Shown here piece by piece: positions 35,078 to 43,548 of a DNA stretch of 43,749 bases. Numbering within the stretch: the stretch's first letter is position 1; each line of letters opens with the position of its first letter. Under the pieces are notes generated by a model. The model searched no databases, had not been told where the DNA came from, and was given only the letters and a program-made list of their open reading frames with translations. Source of the stretch: Caballeronia catudaia (GTDB lineage Bacteria > Pseudomonadota > Gammaproteobacteria > Burkholderiales > Burkholderiaceae); the NCBI RefSeq assembly GCF_001544755.2, contig NZ_FCOF02000048.1, positions 1 to 43,749 on the forward strand, written 5' to 3'. The position numbers and the translations under genes are program-made.

Positions 35078-35096
35078 TTGACATGTGCATATGCAC
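35078..35096. promoter_or_regulatory. TTGACA box with overlapping palindrome
   Basis: TTGACA (35078-35083) is followed by the perfect palindrome GTGCATATGCAC (35085-35096), upstream of the truncated SDR gene. A -10 at the right distance is not convincing. It is a candidate regulated promoter within the cluster. Confidence 0.35.
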
Positions 35097-35128
35097 TTAC
35101 GCTCAACGGTCTCGAAAGGAGAAGTGAT

Positions 35129-35266
35129 ATGTCCGCAAAAGCCGCGGTGCTCATAACGGGCACGTCCACCGGCATCGGCGCCGCGTATGCCGATCATGTC
35201 TTCCTGATGGCCCTCAGTTACACGCAAGCCACCCGCAGTTTGTTGAGCTCCCAAAAAAACGGGTGA
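35129..35266 (+). pseudogene. Truncated short-chain dehydrogenase, N-terminus only
   Basis: A 45-codon frame with a strong SD (AAAGGAGAAG). It begins MSAKAAVLITGTSTGIGAAYA, the intact NAD(P)-binding start of an SDR (TGxxxGIG). It then loses homology after about residue 22 and stops at 35266. The rest of the enzyme (NNAG, Ser-Tyr-Lys) is not present downstream, where DUF4148 gene 2 follows. I take it as the scar of a deletion, though the short peptide may still be made. Confidence 0.75.
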
Positions 35267-35312
35267 TTTCTCGCCCGCCTACCGAATTTGAAACCCGCTG
35301 GAGGTAGTTACC

Positions 35313-35621
35313 ATGAAATCTCTGATTCAAGCCATTGCCGTTGCCACTGCCCTCGCTGCGCCTGTCGCGGTGTTCGCCCAGGCGAACCAGCCCGTCACCC
35401 GTGCGCAGGTGCGCGCTGAGCTGATACAGCTCGAAAAGGCCGGCTATAACCCGGCCCATGGCCAGGACCCCTATTACCCGGCCGACATTCAGGCAGCCGA
35501 AGCAAAGGTAGCTGCACAGAATGCCGCGACAGGCATCGGCGGCGTCGCCGGCGGTTCGTCGGACGCGGGTCGCCCGGCCATCTCGAAGGCTGACCGGAAC
35601 GCGCTGTACAACCATCACTGA
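35313..35621 (+). CDS. DUF4148 secreted protein 2
   Basis: A 102-residue exported protein with signal peptide MKSLIQAIAVATALAAPVAV and cleavage after VFA. DUF4148 motif TRAQVRAELIQLEKAGYNP and DPYYPADIQAAEAKVAAQN follow, then a Gly-rich tail. The SD GGAGGT is well placed. It is a shorter, more typical family member than the one at 34710. Function is unknown. Confidence 0.93.
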   Translation: MKSLIQAIAVATALAAPVAVFAQANQPVTRAQVRAELIQLEKAGYNPAHGQDPYYPADIQAAEAKVAAQNAATGIGGVAGGSSDAGRPAISKADRNALYNHH

Positions 35622-35827
35622 CCGGCAGTTGCCCGAGCGACAACAGAGCGCCGATCGCATTCCATCCTTCGGCAGAGCCCAGAGCGCTCGGTCCACCCGT
35701 GCGGCATCTCGTGATCTGGCCGTGTCGCAAAGTCGCGTGCTCCTCGCAACATCTGCCTTCGATAACGCTAACCGAGCGCATAACCCGGCGCGCGCCGCAG
35801 GCCGTGCGCTCTTTTCGGAGAATGACC

Positions 35828-37171
35828 GTGTTTATCATATCGCCAGCGCCAATCAGGCGCAGCTTTCTTGCATCGACGGCGGCTGCCCTCGGCCTTGTCC
35901 TGACCGCTACCTTTAGCTACGTCCATGCGGCTCCGGTTGCGGACCAGCCTTCCGCGACACAGCGCGCAACGGCTGAGGACGACTCGATCCGTCCGTTCCC
36001 GAAGATCCATGTGTCCGACGAGGCTCTCGCGGACCTGCGTCGGCGGATCGCCGCCACGCAATGGCCCGACAAGGAGACCGTCACAGATGCTTCGCAGGGC
36101 GTGCCGCTCGCGACCATGCAGGAACTCGCACGCTATTGGGCGACGGACTATGACTGGCGCAAGGCTGAAGCGAAGCTGAATGCACTTCCGCAGTTCGTAA
36201 CGACCATCGACGGGGTGGACATTCACTTCATCCATGTTCGTTCGAAGAACCCCAATGCGCTTCCGTTGATCATCAACCACGGCTGGCCCGGCTCCGTGCT
36301 CGAGCAGATCAAGCTGATCGGACCGTTAACCGACCCTGTCGCGTATGGCGGGAAAGCCGAAGATTCGTTCGATGTGGTCATCCCGTCGATGCCGGGCTAC
36401 GGTTTCTCTGGGAAGCCGACGACCACCGGCTGGGGGCCCGAGCATATGGCGCGCGCCTGGGCGGAACTGATGCGCCGTCTCGGATACACGCACTACGTCG
36501 CTCAGGGCGGCGACTGGGGGGCGTTCGTCGTCGATCAGATGGGTTTGCAGGCGCCTCAGGGACTGCTCGGCATCCACACCAACATGCCCGCGACGGTTCC
36601 AGCCGACGTCGACAAGGCGCTCCAGATCGGCGCCCCGGCGCCAGCCGGTTTGTCAGCGGAGGAGAAACGCGCCTACGGGCAGCTCGCCCTGACGTTCAAG
36701 GAAGTGGACTACGCCCGGTTGATGGGCTCGCGTCCGCAGACGCTCTACGGCATTGCCGATTCACCTGTTGGCCTCGCCGCGTGGCTCCTCGATCACAACG
36801 ATGCCGATGGCCAGCCGGCCGCGGCAGTCGTCTCGGCCCTGAACCGGACCACGAGCGCCACGGGCGACCTGACGCGTGACGAGATACTCGACAACATTAC
36901 GTTGTACTGGCTGACGAATACCGGGGTATCTGCGTCTCGTCTGTACTGGGAATACAAGGGCGGCTTCTTTAACGCCAAAGGCGTCAAGATCCCCGTGGCC
37001 GTGAGCGTGTTCCCCGGCGAGCAATATCAGGCGCCGCGGAGCTGGACCGAGAAGGCCTACCTCCACCTCGTCTATTACCACCGGGCTGAGAAAGGCGGCC
37101 ACTTCGCAGCATGGGAGCAGCCGATGATCTTCGCCCAGGAACTTAGGGCGGCCTTCAGGCCGCTGCGTTGA
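35828..37171 (+). CDS. Exported epoxide hydrolase 1 (EHN-type alpha/beta hydrolase)
   Basis: A 447-residue protein. It has a twin-Arg-like export signal (PIRRSFLASTAAALGLVLTA, cleavage near VHA), then the epoxide hydrolase N-terminal domain (IRPFPKIHVSDEALADLRRRI, DYDWRKAEAKLNALPQFVT). The alpha/beta-hydrolase core has oxyanion motif HGWPGS, nucleophile Asp in QGGDWGAFV and catalytic His in KGGHFAAWEQP. The lid region carries Tyr residues (LYGIADSPVGLAAWLLDH). This is the microsomal/juvenile-hormone epoxide hydrolase-like branch, which opens epoxides to diols. I chose GTG 35828 because GGAG lies 7 bp upstream; ATG 35822 is only 1 bp from it. It is paralogous to 37281 and 39456. Confidence 0.9.
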   Translation: MFIISPAPIRRSFLASTAAALGLVLTATFSYVHAAPVADQPSATQRATAEDDSIRPFPKIHVSDEALADLRRRIAATQWPDKETVTDASQGVPLATMQELARYWATDYDWRKAEAKLNALPQFVTTIDGVDIHFIHVRSKNPNALPLIINHGWPGSVLEQIKLIGPLTDPVAYGGKAEDSFDVVIPSMPGYGFSGKPTTTGWGPEHMARAWAELMRRLGYTHYVAQGGDWGAFVVDQMGLQAPQGLLGIHTNMPATVPADVDKALQIGAPAPAGLSAEEKRAYGQLALTFKEVDYARLMGSRPQTLYGIADSPVGLAAWLLDHNDADGQPAAAVVSALNRTTSATGDLTRDEILDNITLYWLTNTGVSASRLYWEYKGGFFNAKGVKIPVAVSVFPGEQYQAPRSWTEKAYLHLVYYHRAEKGGHFAAWEQPMIFAQELRAAFRPLR

Positions 37172-37280
37172 GCCAGGGGACGCCGACGGTCTTCCTCCCC
37201 GCCGTCCGCGTCTTCACCCCACGAATTTCAAGGGTGTGCCGGTAGCCGTCGGGCGCCTTCCGCCGATTAGGAGCTTGATC

Positions 37281-38690
37281 ATGTTCGGACTTTATTCGCT
37301 GATTGGCAGACGGCGTCATCTTGCCGCTTCCGCATTGGCCGCAGCGGCCATCGGCATTGTTCTTCCCGCGCTCGCGGCACACGCCGAAACGACACTTTCG
37401 ACGTCCGGTGGCGTAGAGGTCGCTGTGCAGTCGCCCATCACCTCGAACTCCGGCGCGGCGACTGCGCAGGCTTCCGGGATCCGGGCCGCCGCAGCGGCGT
37501 CGAGCGCAGACAACACGTCGATCCGTCCGTTCCCAAAAGTCCATGTGTCTGATGAGGCTCTCGCGGACTTGCGTCGGCGGATCGCCTCGACAAAGTGGCC
37601 CACGCAGGAAACGGTAACGGATGCATCGCAAGGCGTGCAGCTCGCAACGATGCGCGAACTCGCGAGCTATTGGCAGTCCGATTACGACTGGCGCAAGGTC
37701 GAAGCGACGCTGAATGCCTTGCCGCAATTCGTGACCAACATCGACGGGGTGGACATCCATTTCATCCAAGTTCGTTTGAAGAACAGGAACGCGTTGCCGG
37801 TGATCATCACGCACGGATGGCCGGGCTCGATCATCGAGCAGTTGAAGGTCATCGATCCGCTGACAAATCCAACGGCCCATGGCGGCAGTGCATCGGACGC
37901 TTTCGATGTAGTGATTCCGTCGCTGCCGGGCTACGGGTTTTCAGGGCAGCCCACCACACCCGGCTGGGATCCTGCTCACATCGCACGCGTCTGGACCGTG
38001 CTGACGAGGCGCCTCGGATATCAGCACTTTGTGGCGCAGGGCGGCGATTGGGGGGATGCGGTATCGGAGCAGATGGCACTGCAGGCGCCACCGGAATTGC
38101 TCGGCATTCACACGAATATGCCGGCCACTGTGCCGGACAATGTTGCAAAGGCGCTTCAGTCAGGTGGCCCGGCGCCCGCGGGCCTCTCAGCCGACGGGAA
38201 GCATGCCTACGACCAGCTTGATGTCTTCTACAAGCATGGCTTGGGCTACGCCCAGGAGATGGCGAATCGCCCGCAGACGCTCTATGGGATCGAGGATTCG
38301 CCTGTCGGCCTCGCGAGCTGGATGCTCGACCACGACGCGCGCAGCTATGCGCTCATTGCACGCGTTTTTGACGGTCAATCCGAGGGCCTCACGCGAGACG
38401 ACATCCTCGACAACATCACGCTTTACTGGCTGACGAACACGGCCGTCTCTTCGGCTCGTCTCTATTGGGAAAACACGCTCGACTTTTTTGCACCGAAGCA
38501 CATCACCATTCCGGTTGCCGTGAGCGTCTTTCCCGATGAGATCTATGCGGCACCGCGGAGTTGGACGGAGAAGGCATATCCGAAGCTCATTCACTACAAC
38601 CGTCTCCCCAAAGGCGGGCACTTTGCGGCCTGGGAGCAGCCGCAGCTCTTCGTCCAGGAAGTCAGGACGGCATTCAGGCCTCTGCGTTAG
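37281..38690 (+). CDS. Exported epoxide hydrolase 2 (EHN-type)
   Basis: A 469-residue paralogue of the preceding enzyme, very similar over the mature part (IRPFPKVHVSDEALADLRRRI, ATVP and LYGIEDSPVGLASWMLDH). It has an N-terminal signal (LIGRRRHLAASALAAAAIG, cleavage near AHA) followed by a 45-residue Ser/Ala-rich spacer absent from copy 1. HGWPGS, the nucleophile Asp in QGGDWGDAV and His in KGGHFAAWEQP are all present. The SD AGGAGC is 7 bp before ATG 37281. It lies 110 bp after copy 1, probably in the same transcript. Tandem duplication followed by divergence of the export region is the simplest origin. Confidence 0.92.
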   Translation: MFGLYSLIGRRRHLAASALAAAAIGIVLPALAAHAETTLSTSGGVEVAVQSPITSNSGAATAQASGIRAAAAASSADNTSIRPFPKVHVSDEALADLRRRIASTKWPTQETVTDASQGVQLATMRELASYWQSDYDWRKVEATLNALPQFVTNIDGVDIHFIQVRLKNRNALPVIITHGWPGSIIEQLKVIDPLTNPTAHGGSASDAFDVVIPSLPGYGFSGQPTTPGWDPAHIARVWTVLTRRLGYQHFVAQGGDWGDAVSEQMALQAPPELLGIHTNMPATVPDNVAKALQSGGPAPAGLSADGKHAYDQLDVFYKHGLGYAQEMANRPQTLYGIEDSPVGLASWMLDHDARSYALIARVFDGQSEGLTRDDILDNITLYWLTNTAVSSARLYWENTLDFFAPKHITIPVAVSVFPDEIYAAPRSWTEKAYPKLIHYNRLPKGGHFAAWEQPQLFVQEVRTAFRPLR

Positions 38691-38787
38691 AAATCGCTCG
38701 AAACGGACGGCGTCGCTCCGGCGCCATCCCTTCCACTCTCAGCCAATAAGCTGAAATCCCTACCCCAACAATCCTTGGAGAAATCTC

Positions 38788-39414
38788 ATGAGCGAAGTGA
38801 AATATCCCATTGATCGCACCGCTTACCTGCTGGTCGATCCCTACAATGATTTTCTGTCGGAAGGCGGAAAGGTCTATCCCTTTGTCGAACCGATTGCCCA
38901 GACGGTCGGCCTGCTCGAGAACCTGCGCGCGCTGGACCGCGCCATCCGTGCCCGTGGCATTCCGGTGGTCATCGTACCGCACCGTCGTTGGGAGCCGGGC
39001 GACTATGAAGACTGGGACCATCCCAATCCCAATCAGCTCAAGGTCATGCACGGCCATCACTTTGCGCGCGGGGAATGGGGCGGCGAATGGCATCCCGACT
39101 TCGCCCCCAAGAGCGGCGACATCATCGCCAAGGAGCATTGGGGCTCGAGCGGGTTCGCCAATACTGATCTTGATTATCAGCTCAGGCAGAAGGGCATCAC
39201 GCATGTGATCGTCGTCGGCCTGCTGGCGAATACCTGCATCGAAGCGACTGCCCGCTACGCGACGGAGCTCGGCTACCACGTCACGCTCGTGCGAGATGCG
39301 ACCGCCGCCTTCAGGCCGGAGATGATGCATGCCGCGCATGAGCTCAACGGCCCCACGTACGCCCACGCCATTGTGACGACCGACGAACTCATCGCGTCCC
39401 TGAACCAGCAGTAG
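38788..39414 (+). CDS. Isochorismatase-family cysteine hydrolase 2
   Basis: A 208-residue duplicate of the hydrolase at 32394. It has YLLVDPYNDFLSEGGKVYPF, WGGEWHPDF, SSGFANTDLDYQL and VIVVGLLANTCIEATARYA with the nucleophile Cys. The Lys of the catalytic triad is again not in its usual place; His precedes W-G-S-S-G-F, with a Lys two residues earlier (KEHWGSSGF), unlike copy 1 (QEHWGQSGF). It is cytoplasmic, with SD GGAG 8-9 bp upstream. Its place between epoxide hydrolases 2 and 3 suggests that a hydrolase-plus-epoxide-hydrolase unit was duplicated within the cluster. Confidence 0.9.
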   Translation: MSEVKYPIDRTAYLLVDPYNDFLSEGGKVYPFVEPIAQTVGLLENLRALDRAIRARGIPVVIVPHRRWEPGDYEDWDHPNPNQLKVMHGHHFARGEWGGEWHPDFAPKSGDIIAKEHWGSSGFANTDLDYQLRQKGITHVIVVGLLANTCIEATARYATELGYHVTLVRDATAAFRPEMMHAAHELNGPTYAHAIVTTDELIASLNQQ

Positions 39415-39455
39415 AAGTTTTCGACAACCGGGCCTTAGCCCCACCTGGAACTCGT

Positions 39456-40811
39456 ATGTCAAACAATATCCCACCTCAAACCCCGTCGCGTCGCCGTTTT
39501 ATTAGCGTGGCTGCGGCGACCGTTGCTGCGGGCTCGCTGAGTCGGCTCGCATTTGCGGATACGGATCAAGCGATTACCGAAGTTTCTCAGGCGACGGGCA
39601 GTGCCAAGACTGCTATTCGTCCGCTTCATGTGCATGTGCCGGAACCCCAACTCGTCGACTTGCGAAGACGCGTCAACGCGACGAGATGGCCCGAACGCGA
39701 GACCGTCACCGATGACTCGCAAGGTGTGCCGCTCGCGATGATTCAGGAACTCGCGCGTCATTGGTCGACCGATTACGACTGGCGTAAGGTCGAGGCGAAA
39801 CTGAACGCGCTGCCGAATTTCGTGACCCAAGTCGATGGGCTGGACATTCATTTCATCCACGTTCGCTCGAAGCATGAAAACGCGATGCCGCTCATCGTCA
39901 CGCATGGGTGGCCCGGTTCGGTCATCGAGCAGCTCAAGATCATCGATCCGCTGATCAATCCCACCGCATATGGCGCGAGCGCGTCGGACGCTTTTCACCT
40001 GGTTATTCCGTCTTTGCCCGGCTACGGATTTTCAGGCAAACCGGCCACGACCGGCTGGGGTCCGGAGCGTACCGCGCGTGCCTGGGTCGTACTCATGAAG
40101 CGCCTTGGATACATGCAGTTTGCGGCGCAAGGCGGCGATCTGGGCGGTGTCGTCAGCAACGTGATGGGCAAGCAGGCGCCGCCGGAATTGTTGGGCATTC
40201 ACGTCAACTTCCCCGCGACGGTTCCGCTGGATATTGCAAAGGCGCTTCAAGCCGGTGATCCGCCGCCAGCCGGCCTCGTGGACGAAGAAAGGCACGCTTA
40301 CGAGCAATTGAGCAGCGCGGCAAAGAAGCGACGCGCCTATGCATTGCAGATGGGCACACGCCCGCAAACGCTCTACGGACTCGCAGACTCACCTGTCGGA
40401 CTGGCAAGCTGGCTTCTCGATCACGGTGACGGCTACGTTCAGCCGGCTGCGGCACTGACTTCGGCCGTGTTCGGGCGCCCCGTCAATGGAGAATCCGCAG
40501 GCAACCTGACACGGGACGACGTCCTCGACGACATCACACTCTACTGGTTCACGAACACCGGGGTTTCCGCGGCTCGATTCTATTGGGAGTCCCACTTCAA
40601 TCTCATAGGCGCCGCCAATGTGTCCGTCCCGGCGGCCGTGAGCGTGTTTCCTCGCGAAAACTATCAGGCCCCGCTGAGCTGGACAAAGCGGGCGTATCAC
40701 AACCTCATCTATTACAACCGGCTCGACAAGGGCGGGCACTTTGCGGCGTGGGAGCAGCCGCAATTATTTGCAGAGGAGGTTCGCGCGGGCCTCAGATCGC
40801 TGCGCAAGTAG
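39456..40811 (+). CDS. Exported epoxide hydrolase 3 (EHN-type, Tat signal)
   Basis: A 451-residue third paralogue with the clearest twin-arginine signal (SRRRFISVAAATVAAGSLSR, cleavage near AFA). The EHN domain (IRPLHVHVPEPQLVDLRRRV), HGWPGS and terminal KGGHFAAWEQP are kept. The nucleophile elbow reads QGGDLGGVV instead of QGGDWG, so the Trp next to the catalytic Asp is Leu, and a MGKQAPPELLG helix follows. It is the most divergent of the three and may differ in substrate. The SD is weak (GGAAC). It starts 41 bp after hydrolase 2 and is probably cotranscribed. Tat export implies that it folds before translocation. Confidence 0.9.
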   Translation: MSNNIPPQTPSRRRFISVAAATVAAGSLSRLAFADTDQAITEVSQATGSAKTAIRPLHVHVPEPQLVDLRRRVNATRWPERETVTDDSQGVPLAMIQELARHWSTDYDWRKVEAKLNALPNFVTQVDGLDIHFIHVRSKHENAMPLIVTHGWPGSVIEQLKIIDPLINPTAYGASASDAFHLVIPSLPGYGFSGKPATTGWGPERTARAWVVLMKRLGYMQFAAQGGDLGGVVSNVMGKQAPPELLGIHVNFPATVPLDIAKALQAGDPPPAGLVDEERHAYEQLSSAAKKRRAYALQMGTRPQTLYGLADSPVGLASWLLDHGDGYVQPAAALTSAVFGRPVNGESAGNLTRDDVLDDITLYWFTNTGVSAARFYWESHFNLIGAANVSVPAAVSVFPRENYQAPLSWTKRAYHNLIYYNRLDKGGHFAAWEQPQLFAEEVRAGLRSLRK

Positions 40812-41035
40812 CGCTCATCGATGTTTCTCCACGCATGATTCCAAGTGAATGCCTTCGGCCGCCTGCCGGACGGCACGCAAATCGGACCCTTGCTGGCGCC
40901 GAACCCTCGAAGGCGCCCGGTCGAACCTGACGGCCGCAATCAGGTAGCTCGGTTGCTAGCGCGTGCCGACGCCGCGGTATGGACGGAGATGCCTTCACAT
41001 TCTGCAAAGCAAATCTCCCTGAATGGAGTTTGATT

Positions 41036-41647
41036 ATGAAAGTCACTGCCACGAACGACCTGAAGCTCGAAGTGGTCGTCATCCCCGTTTCGGACGTCGA
41101 TCGCGCCAAGCGTTTCTATAGCAGCCTCGGCTGGAAGCTTGACGCCGAGATCAACAAGGGAGACGCCTTCCGGATCCTGCAGTACACGCCGCCGGGCTCG
41201 CCCGGATCGATCCACTTCGGCAAAGGGGTCACGACGGCCACACCGGGCTCGGCCCAGCTCTATCTCGTCGTGTCCGACATCGAGGCGGCTCGCGCCGAGC
41301 TCATCGACCTGGGCGTGGACGTGAGCGAAGTGTTCCACCTGACCCCCGGCGAACCCGCCCAGAGCGGTCCGCATCCGCAGCGCAACACCTACTCCTCATA
41401 CGCCAGGTTCATCGACCCGGACGGCAACAGTTGGCTGCTGCAGGAAGTCACCACGCGCCTGCCCGGTCGTGTGAGCCTCGATACGAAGTTCACGTCGCCG
41501 AACGACCTCGCGGCCGCGCTGCGGCGTGCCGCCGCTGCACACGGCGAACATGAGAAGTGCGCTGGCGGCAAGCACGACGACAACTGGCCGGAGTGGTACG
41601 CCCAGTACCTCGCGCGCGAGCAGTCCGGCGAATCGCTGCCAGCGTAG
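41036..41647 (+). CDS. VOC (glyoxalase/bleomycin-resistance) family protein
   Basis: A 203-residue vicinal-oxygen-chelate protein. It has paired beta-alpha-beta-beta-beta units (LEVVVIPVSDVDRAKRFYSSLGW and LYLVVSDIEAARAELIDLGVDV), ending with YARFIDPDGNSWLLQEVTTRLPGR, in which the Glu of LQE is the usual metal ligand. A C-terminal extension of about 45 residues (LAAALRRAAAAHGEHEK, DNWPEWYAQYLAREQSG) is outside the VOC fold and recurs in a subset of the family. I chose ATG 41036, preceded by TGGAG. It lies 225 bp after epoxide hydrolase 3, in the same direction, and may share the catabolic function. The substrate is unknown. Confidence 0.9.
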   Translation: MKVTATNDLKLEVVVIPVSDVDRAKRFYSSLGWKLDAEINKGDAFRILQYTPPGSPGSIHFGKGVTTATPGSAQLYLVVSDIEAARAELIDLGVDVSEVFHLTPGEPAQSGPHPQRNTYSSYARFIDPDGNSWLLQEVTTRLPGRVSLDTKFTSPNDLAAALRRAAAAHGEHEKCAGGKHDDNWPEWYAQYLAREQSGESLPA

Positions 41648-41654
41648 GCAGCGA

Positions 41655-41870
41655 TGCGATGGCCACCGGCGGCGAGCGGTATGTCACCTGAATTCATCAG
41701 GTCGCCTGACGCGACCAGTTCGACGATCCGAGCGTCGGCCGCGTTAAAACCCACCGCCACCTGAATCGACCTGGCCAAGGAAGATGGCGGGCTGCACAAA
41801 TATTGGTTCGCAACCAGCGTCGCGACAACATGGCTTTGATGCAACCGTCAGCGTCGACCAGCACTTGCAT
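41655..41870 (-). pseudogene. Remnant of a yaiI-like (UPF0178) gene
   Basis: The minus strand reads MQVLVDADGCIKAML from ATG 41870, the typical start of YaiI/UPF0178 proteins. It breaks, and after a frameshift continues with TLVANQYLCSPPSSLARSI, then VAVGFNAADARIVELVA and SGDLMNSGDIPLAAGG. These match the middle of the family. A central portion and the C-terminus are gone. It converges on the VOC gene, with a few bases between the two. Confidence 0.8.
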
Positions 41871-42800
41871 GAAGGCAACTCCAGTGCATTAAAAGACGGT
41901 CATATATCAAGATCGGTGGTGGTCTCGCTGTGGGTCGGAATGGCTCTACGGACAGCCATCAAATCGATTCGAGCACGAAGGGCCGTTATCCGGCGGGGAG
42001 TCGACATTTGAATGTCCTTGAGAAAGCACGCGGCAATGGCGGCAGATGGCCGTCAGCTCGCGTTCGAGCCGCTCATCAGAGGGCCGACGTCGCGAATCGC
42101 AAGGTCGGCTCTATCGAACTTTGATCGATCTGGCGCTCTCGGCCATGAGCCGTCATTCGTCGGTAGCCGTACTCAGACATTCGGGCGACTGTATCGCTCA
42201 GTAAGCGAACGTTCGACAACATTTGGAGTGGATTGAGGAGTAGCCGCGGGAGCACTGCACATGAATTCGCAGTTCAGCGAATTCTTGCGGAGACGTCGGA
42301 GAACAAGGCGGCGACAAGACTCTGCAAAACGGTCGGGATGCGTGTTGGGATCTTTCGCGACCGCCGAATGTTGCTAATGCGGCGTTGGCTTGCTGGCAAA
42401 GAATCGGCGAGGCGACTGTCGGTACGCAGCAAGACATCCAACGACGAGGCTGTCGGCGCGCCAGACACTTCCCGGATCGCAGTCACGTCCGCGGCTGCCG
42501 CGGAGGCCCGATTCGCTCGTGCAACGCCCTGCAAGTGAATCCACCACCAAGTGTCCTATTTTTCTACAACGCACAGTACTCAAACGCATCTCCTGTTTCG
42601 ACGAATAAATAACTCCGCTGCGCAATATTTTAAGGCGGTGAGGCAGCAACCCCTCGCAAGAGTCGCAAAAAGGGAGGCTCGCTATCGTCTTTCAAGGGTC
42701 TGTGGCTTCGCCCGACATGCTATGCTGCTAAGGAATGTTTCGCGCAAATGTAGCGTACGATCGATTGCCTTTCTCGGATGTACGAAGAGGATAAGCGACC
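41871..42800. other. Degenerate stretch without an intact gene
   Basis: About 930 bp before the LuxR-type regulator. A plus-strand frame around 42265-42400 looks coding (VQRILAETSENKAATRLCK) but lacks a start and a match. The last 250 bp are AT-richer and presumably contain the regulator promoter. Confidence 0.45.
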
Positions 42801-43505
42801 ATGAAAATCCTGTGGGTCGATGACCACGAAATTCTTTGCGTTGCTCTTTGCGAATATGTTCAAACACACGCGTCCGAGCTGAGCGCAACCGCAATCGACA
42901 TTACGCCCGTCTTTACGCTCGTCAGCGGGCTTGAAGAAGTCAACAAGACACCGCCGCCAGACTTGGTATTCCTGGATCTTAATCTGGATGGTGAGAACCG
43001 CGGCGCCGCGACACTCGAGCATTTCCAGGCCAGAAATCTAGCCAATGTTCCCGTGGTCATCTGCACTGGACTTGCTCCTAGAAACGATGATGAAATTGAA
43101 ATTTTGCGAATTTGCATGCGTGACTACGCCGCTCGAGGAATTTTGTTGAAAGGAGGCGCGCACAAAAAAATGTTCGTTGGACTGAGCAGGATCTTGGGAG
43201 GTGAACTCTGGATCCCAGAAGAAGTCTTGCTCCGCTTTGCCTGCTCGACTCAAGCTCCCTTAGGTAACCAAAATCAACGTCATCTTGGGCTTTCTCCTCG
43301 AGAGTGGGACGTGGCGCGTTGCATTGCACGTGGTCTCTCAGGGAAACAGATCGCAAGAGAGCTTGGCGTCTCCGAAGGACACGTCAGACAGGTTTCCTGC
43401 GTTACTTACGACAAACTTCAAGTCAGAAACCGCGTAGAAGCTGCACTGCGAGTCAATGCCGAGCTGACCCATGGAAGGGGAGCAACAGATACGCGACTGT
43501 CGTGA
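42801..43505 (+). CDS. NarL/LuxR-type response regulator
   Basis: A 234-residue response regulator. The receiver domain has ILWVDDHEI (acidic pocket), phospho-acceptor Asp59 in LVFLDLNLDG, Thr in VVICTGLAP and Lys in GILLKGG. A C-terminal LuxR helix-turn-helix follows at about 165-222 (LSPREWDVARCIARGLSGKQ, IARELGVSEGHVRQVSCVTYDKL in parts). Codons are less GC-rich than in the catabolic cluster. GAGGATAAG gives the SD before ATG 42801. It is convergent with the receiver-domain protein at the right edge, which is the likely kinase of the pair. Confidence 0.93.
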   Translation: MKILWVDDHEILCVALCEYVQTHASELSATAIDITPVFTLVSGLEEVNKTPPPDLVFLDLNLDGENRGAATLEHFQARNLANVPVVICTGLAPRNDDEIEILRICMRDYAARGILLKGGAHKKMFVGLSRILGGELWIPEEVLLRFACSTQAPLGNQNQRHLGLSPREWDVARCIARGLSGKQIARELGVSEGHVRQVSCVTYDKLQVRNRVEAALRVNAELTHGRGATDTRLS

Positions 43506-43548
43506 CGATCTCTTCTGCACCGCTCTTCATGTTTCGCTGCCATCACTT

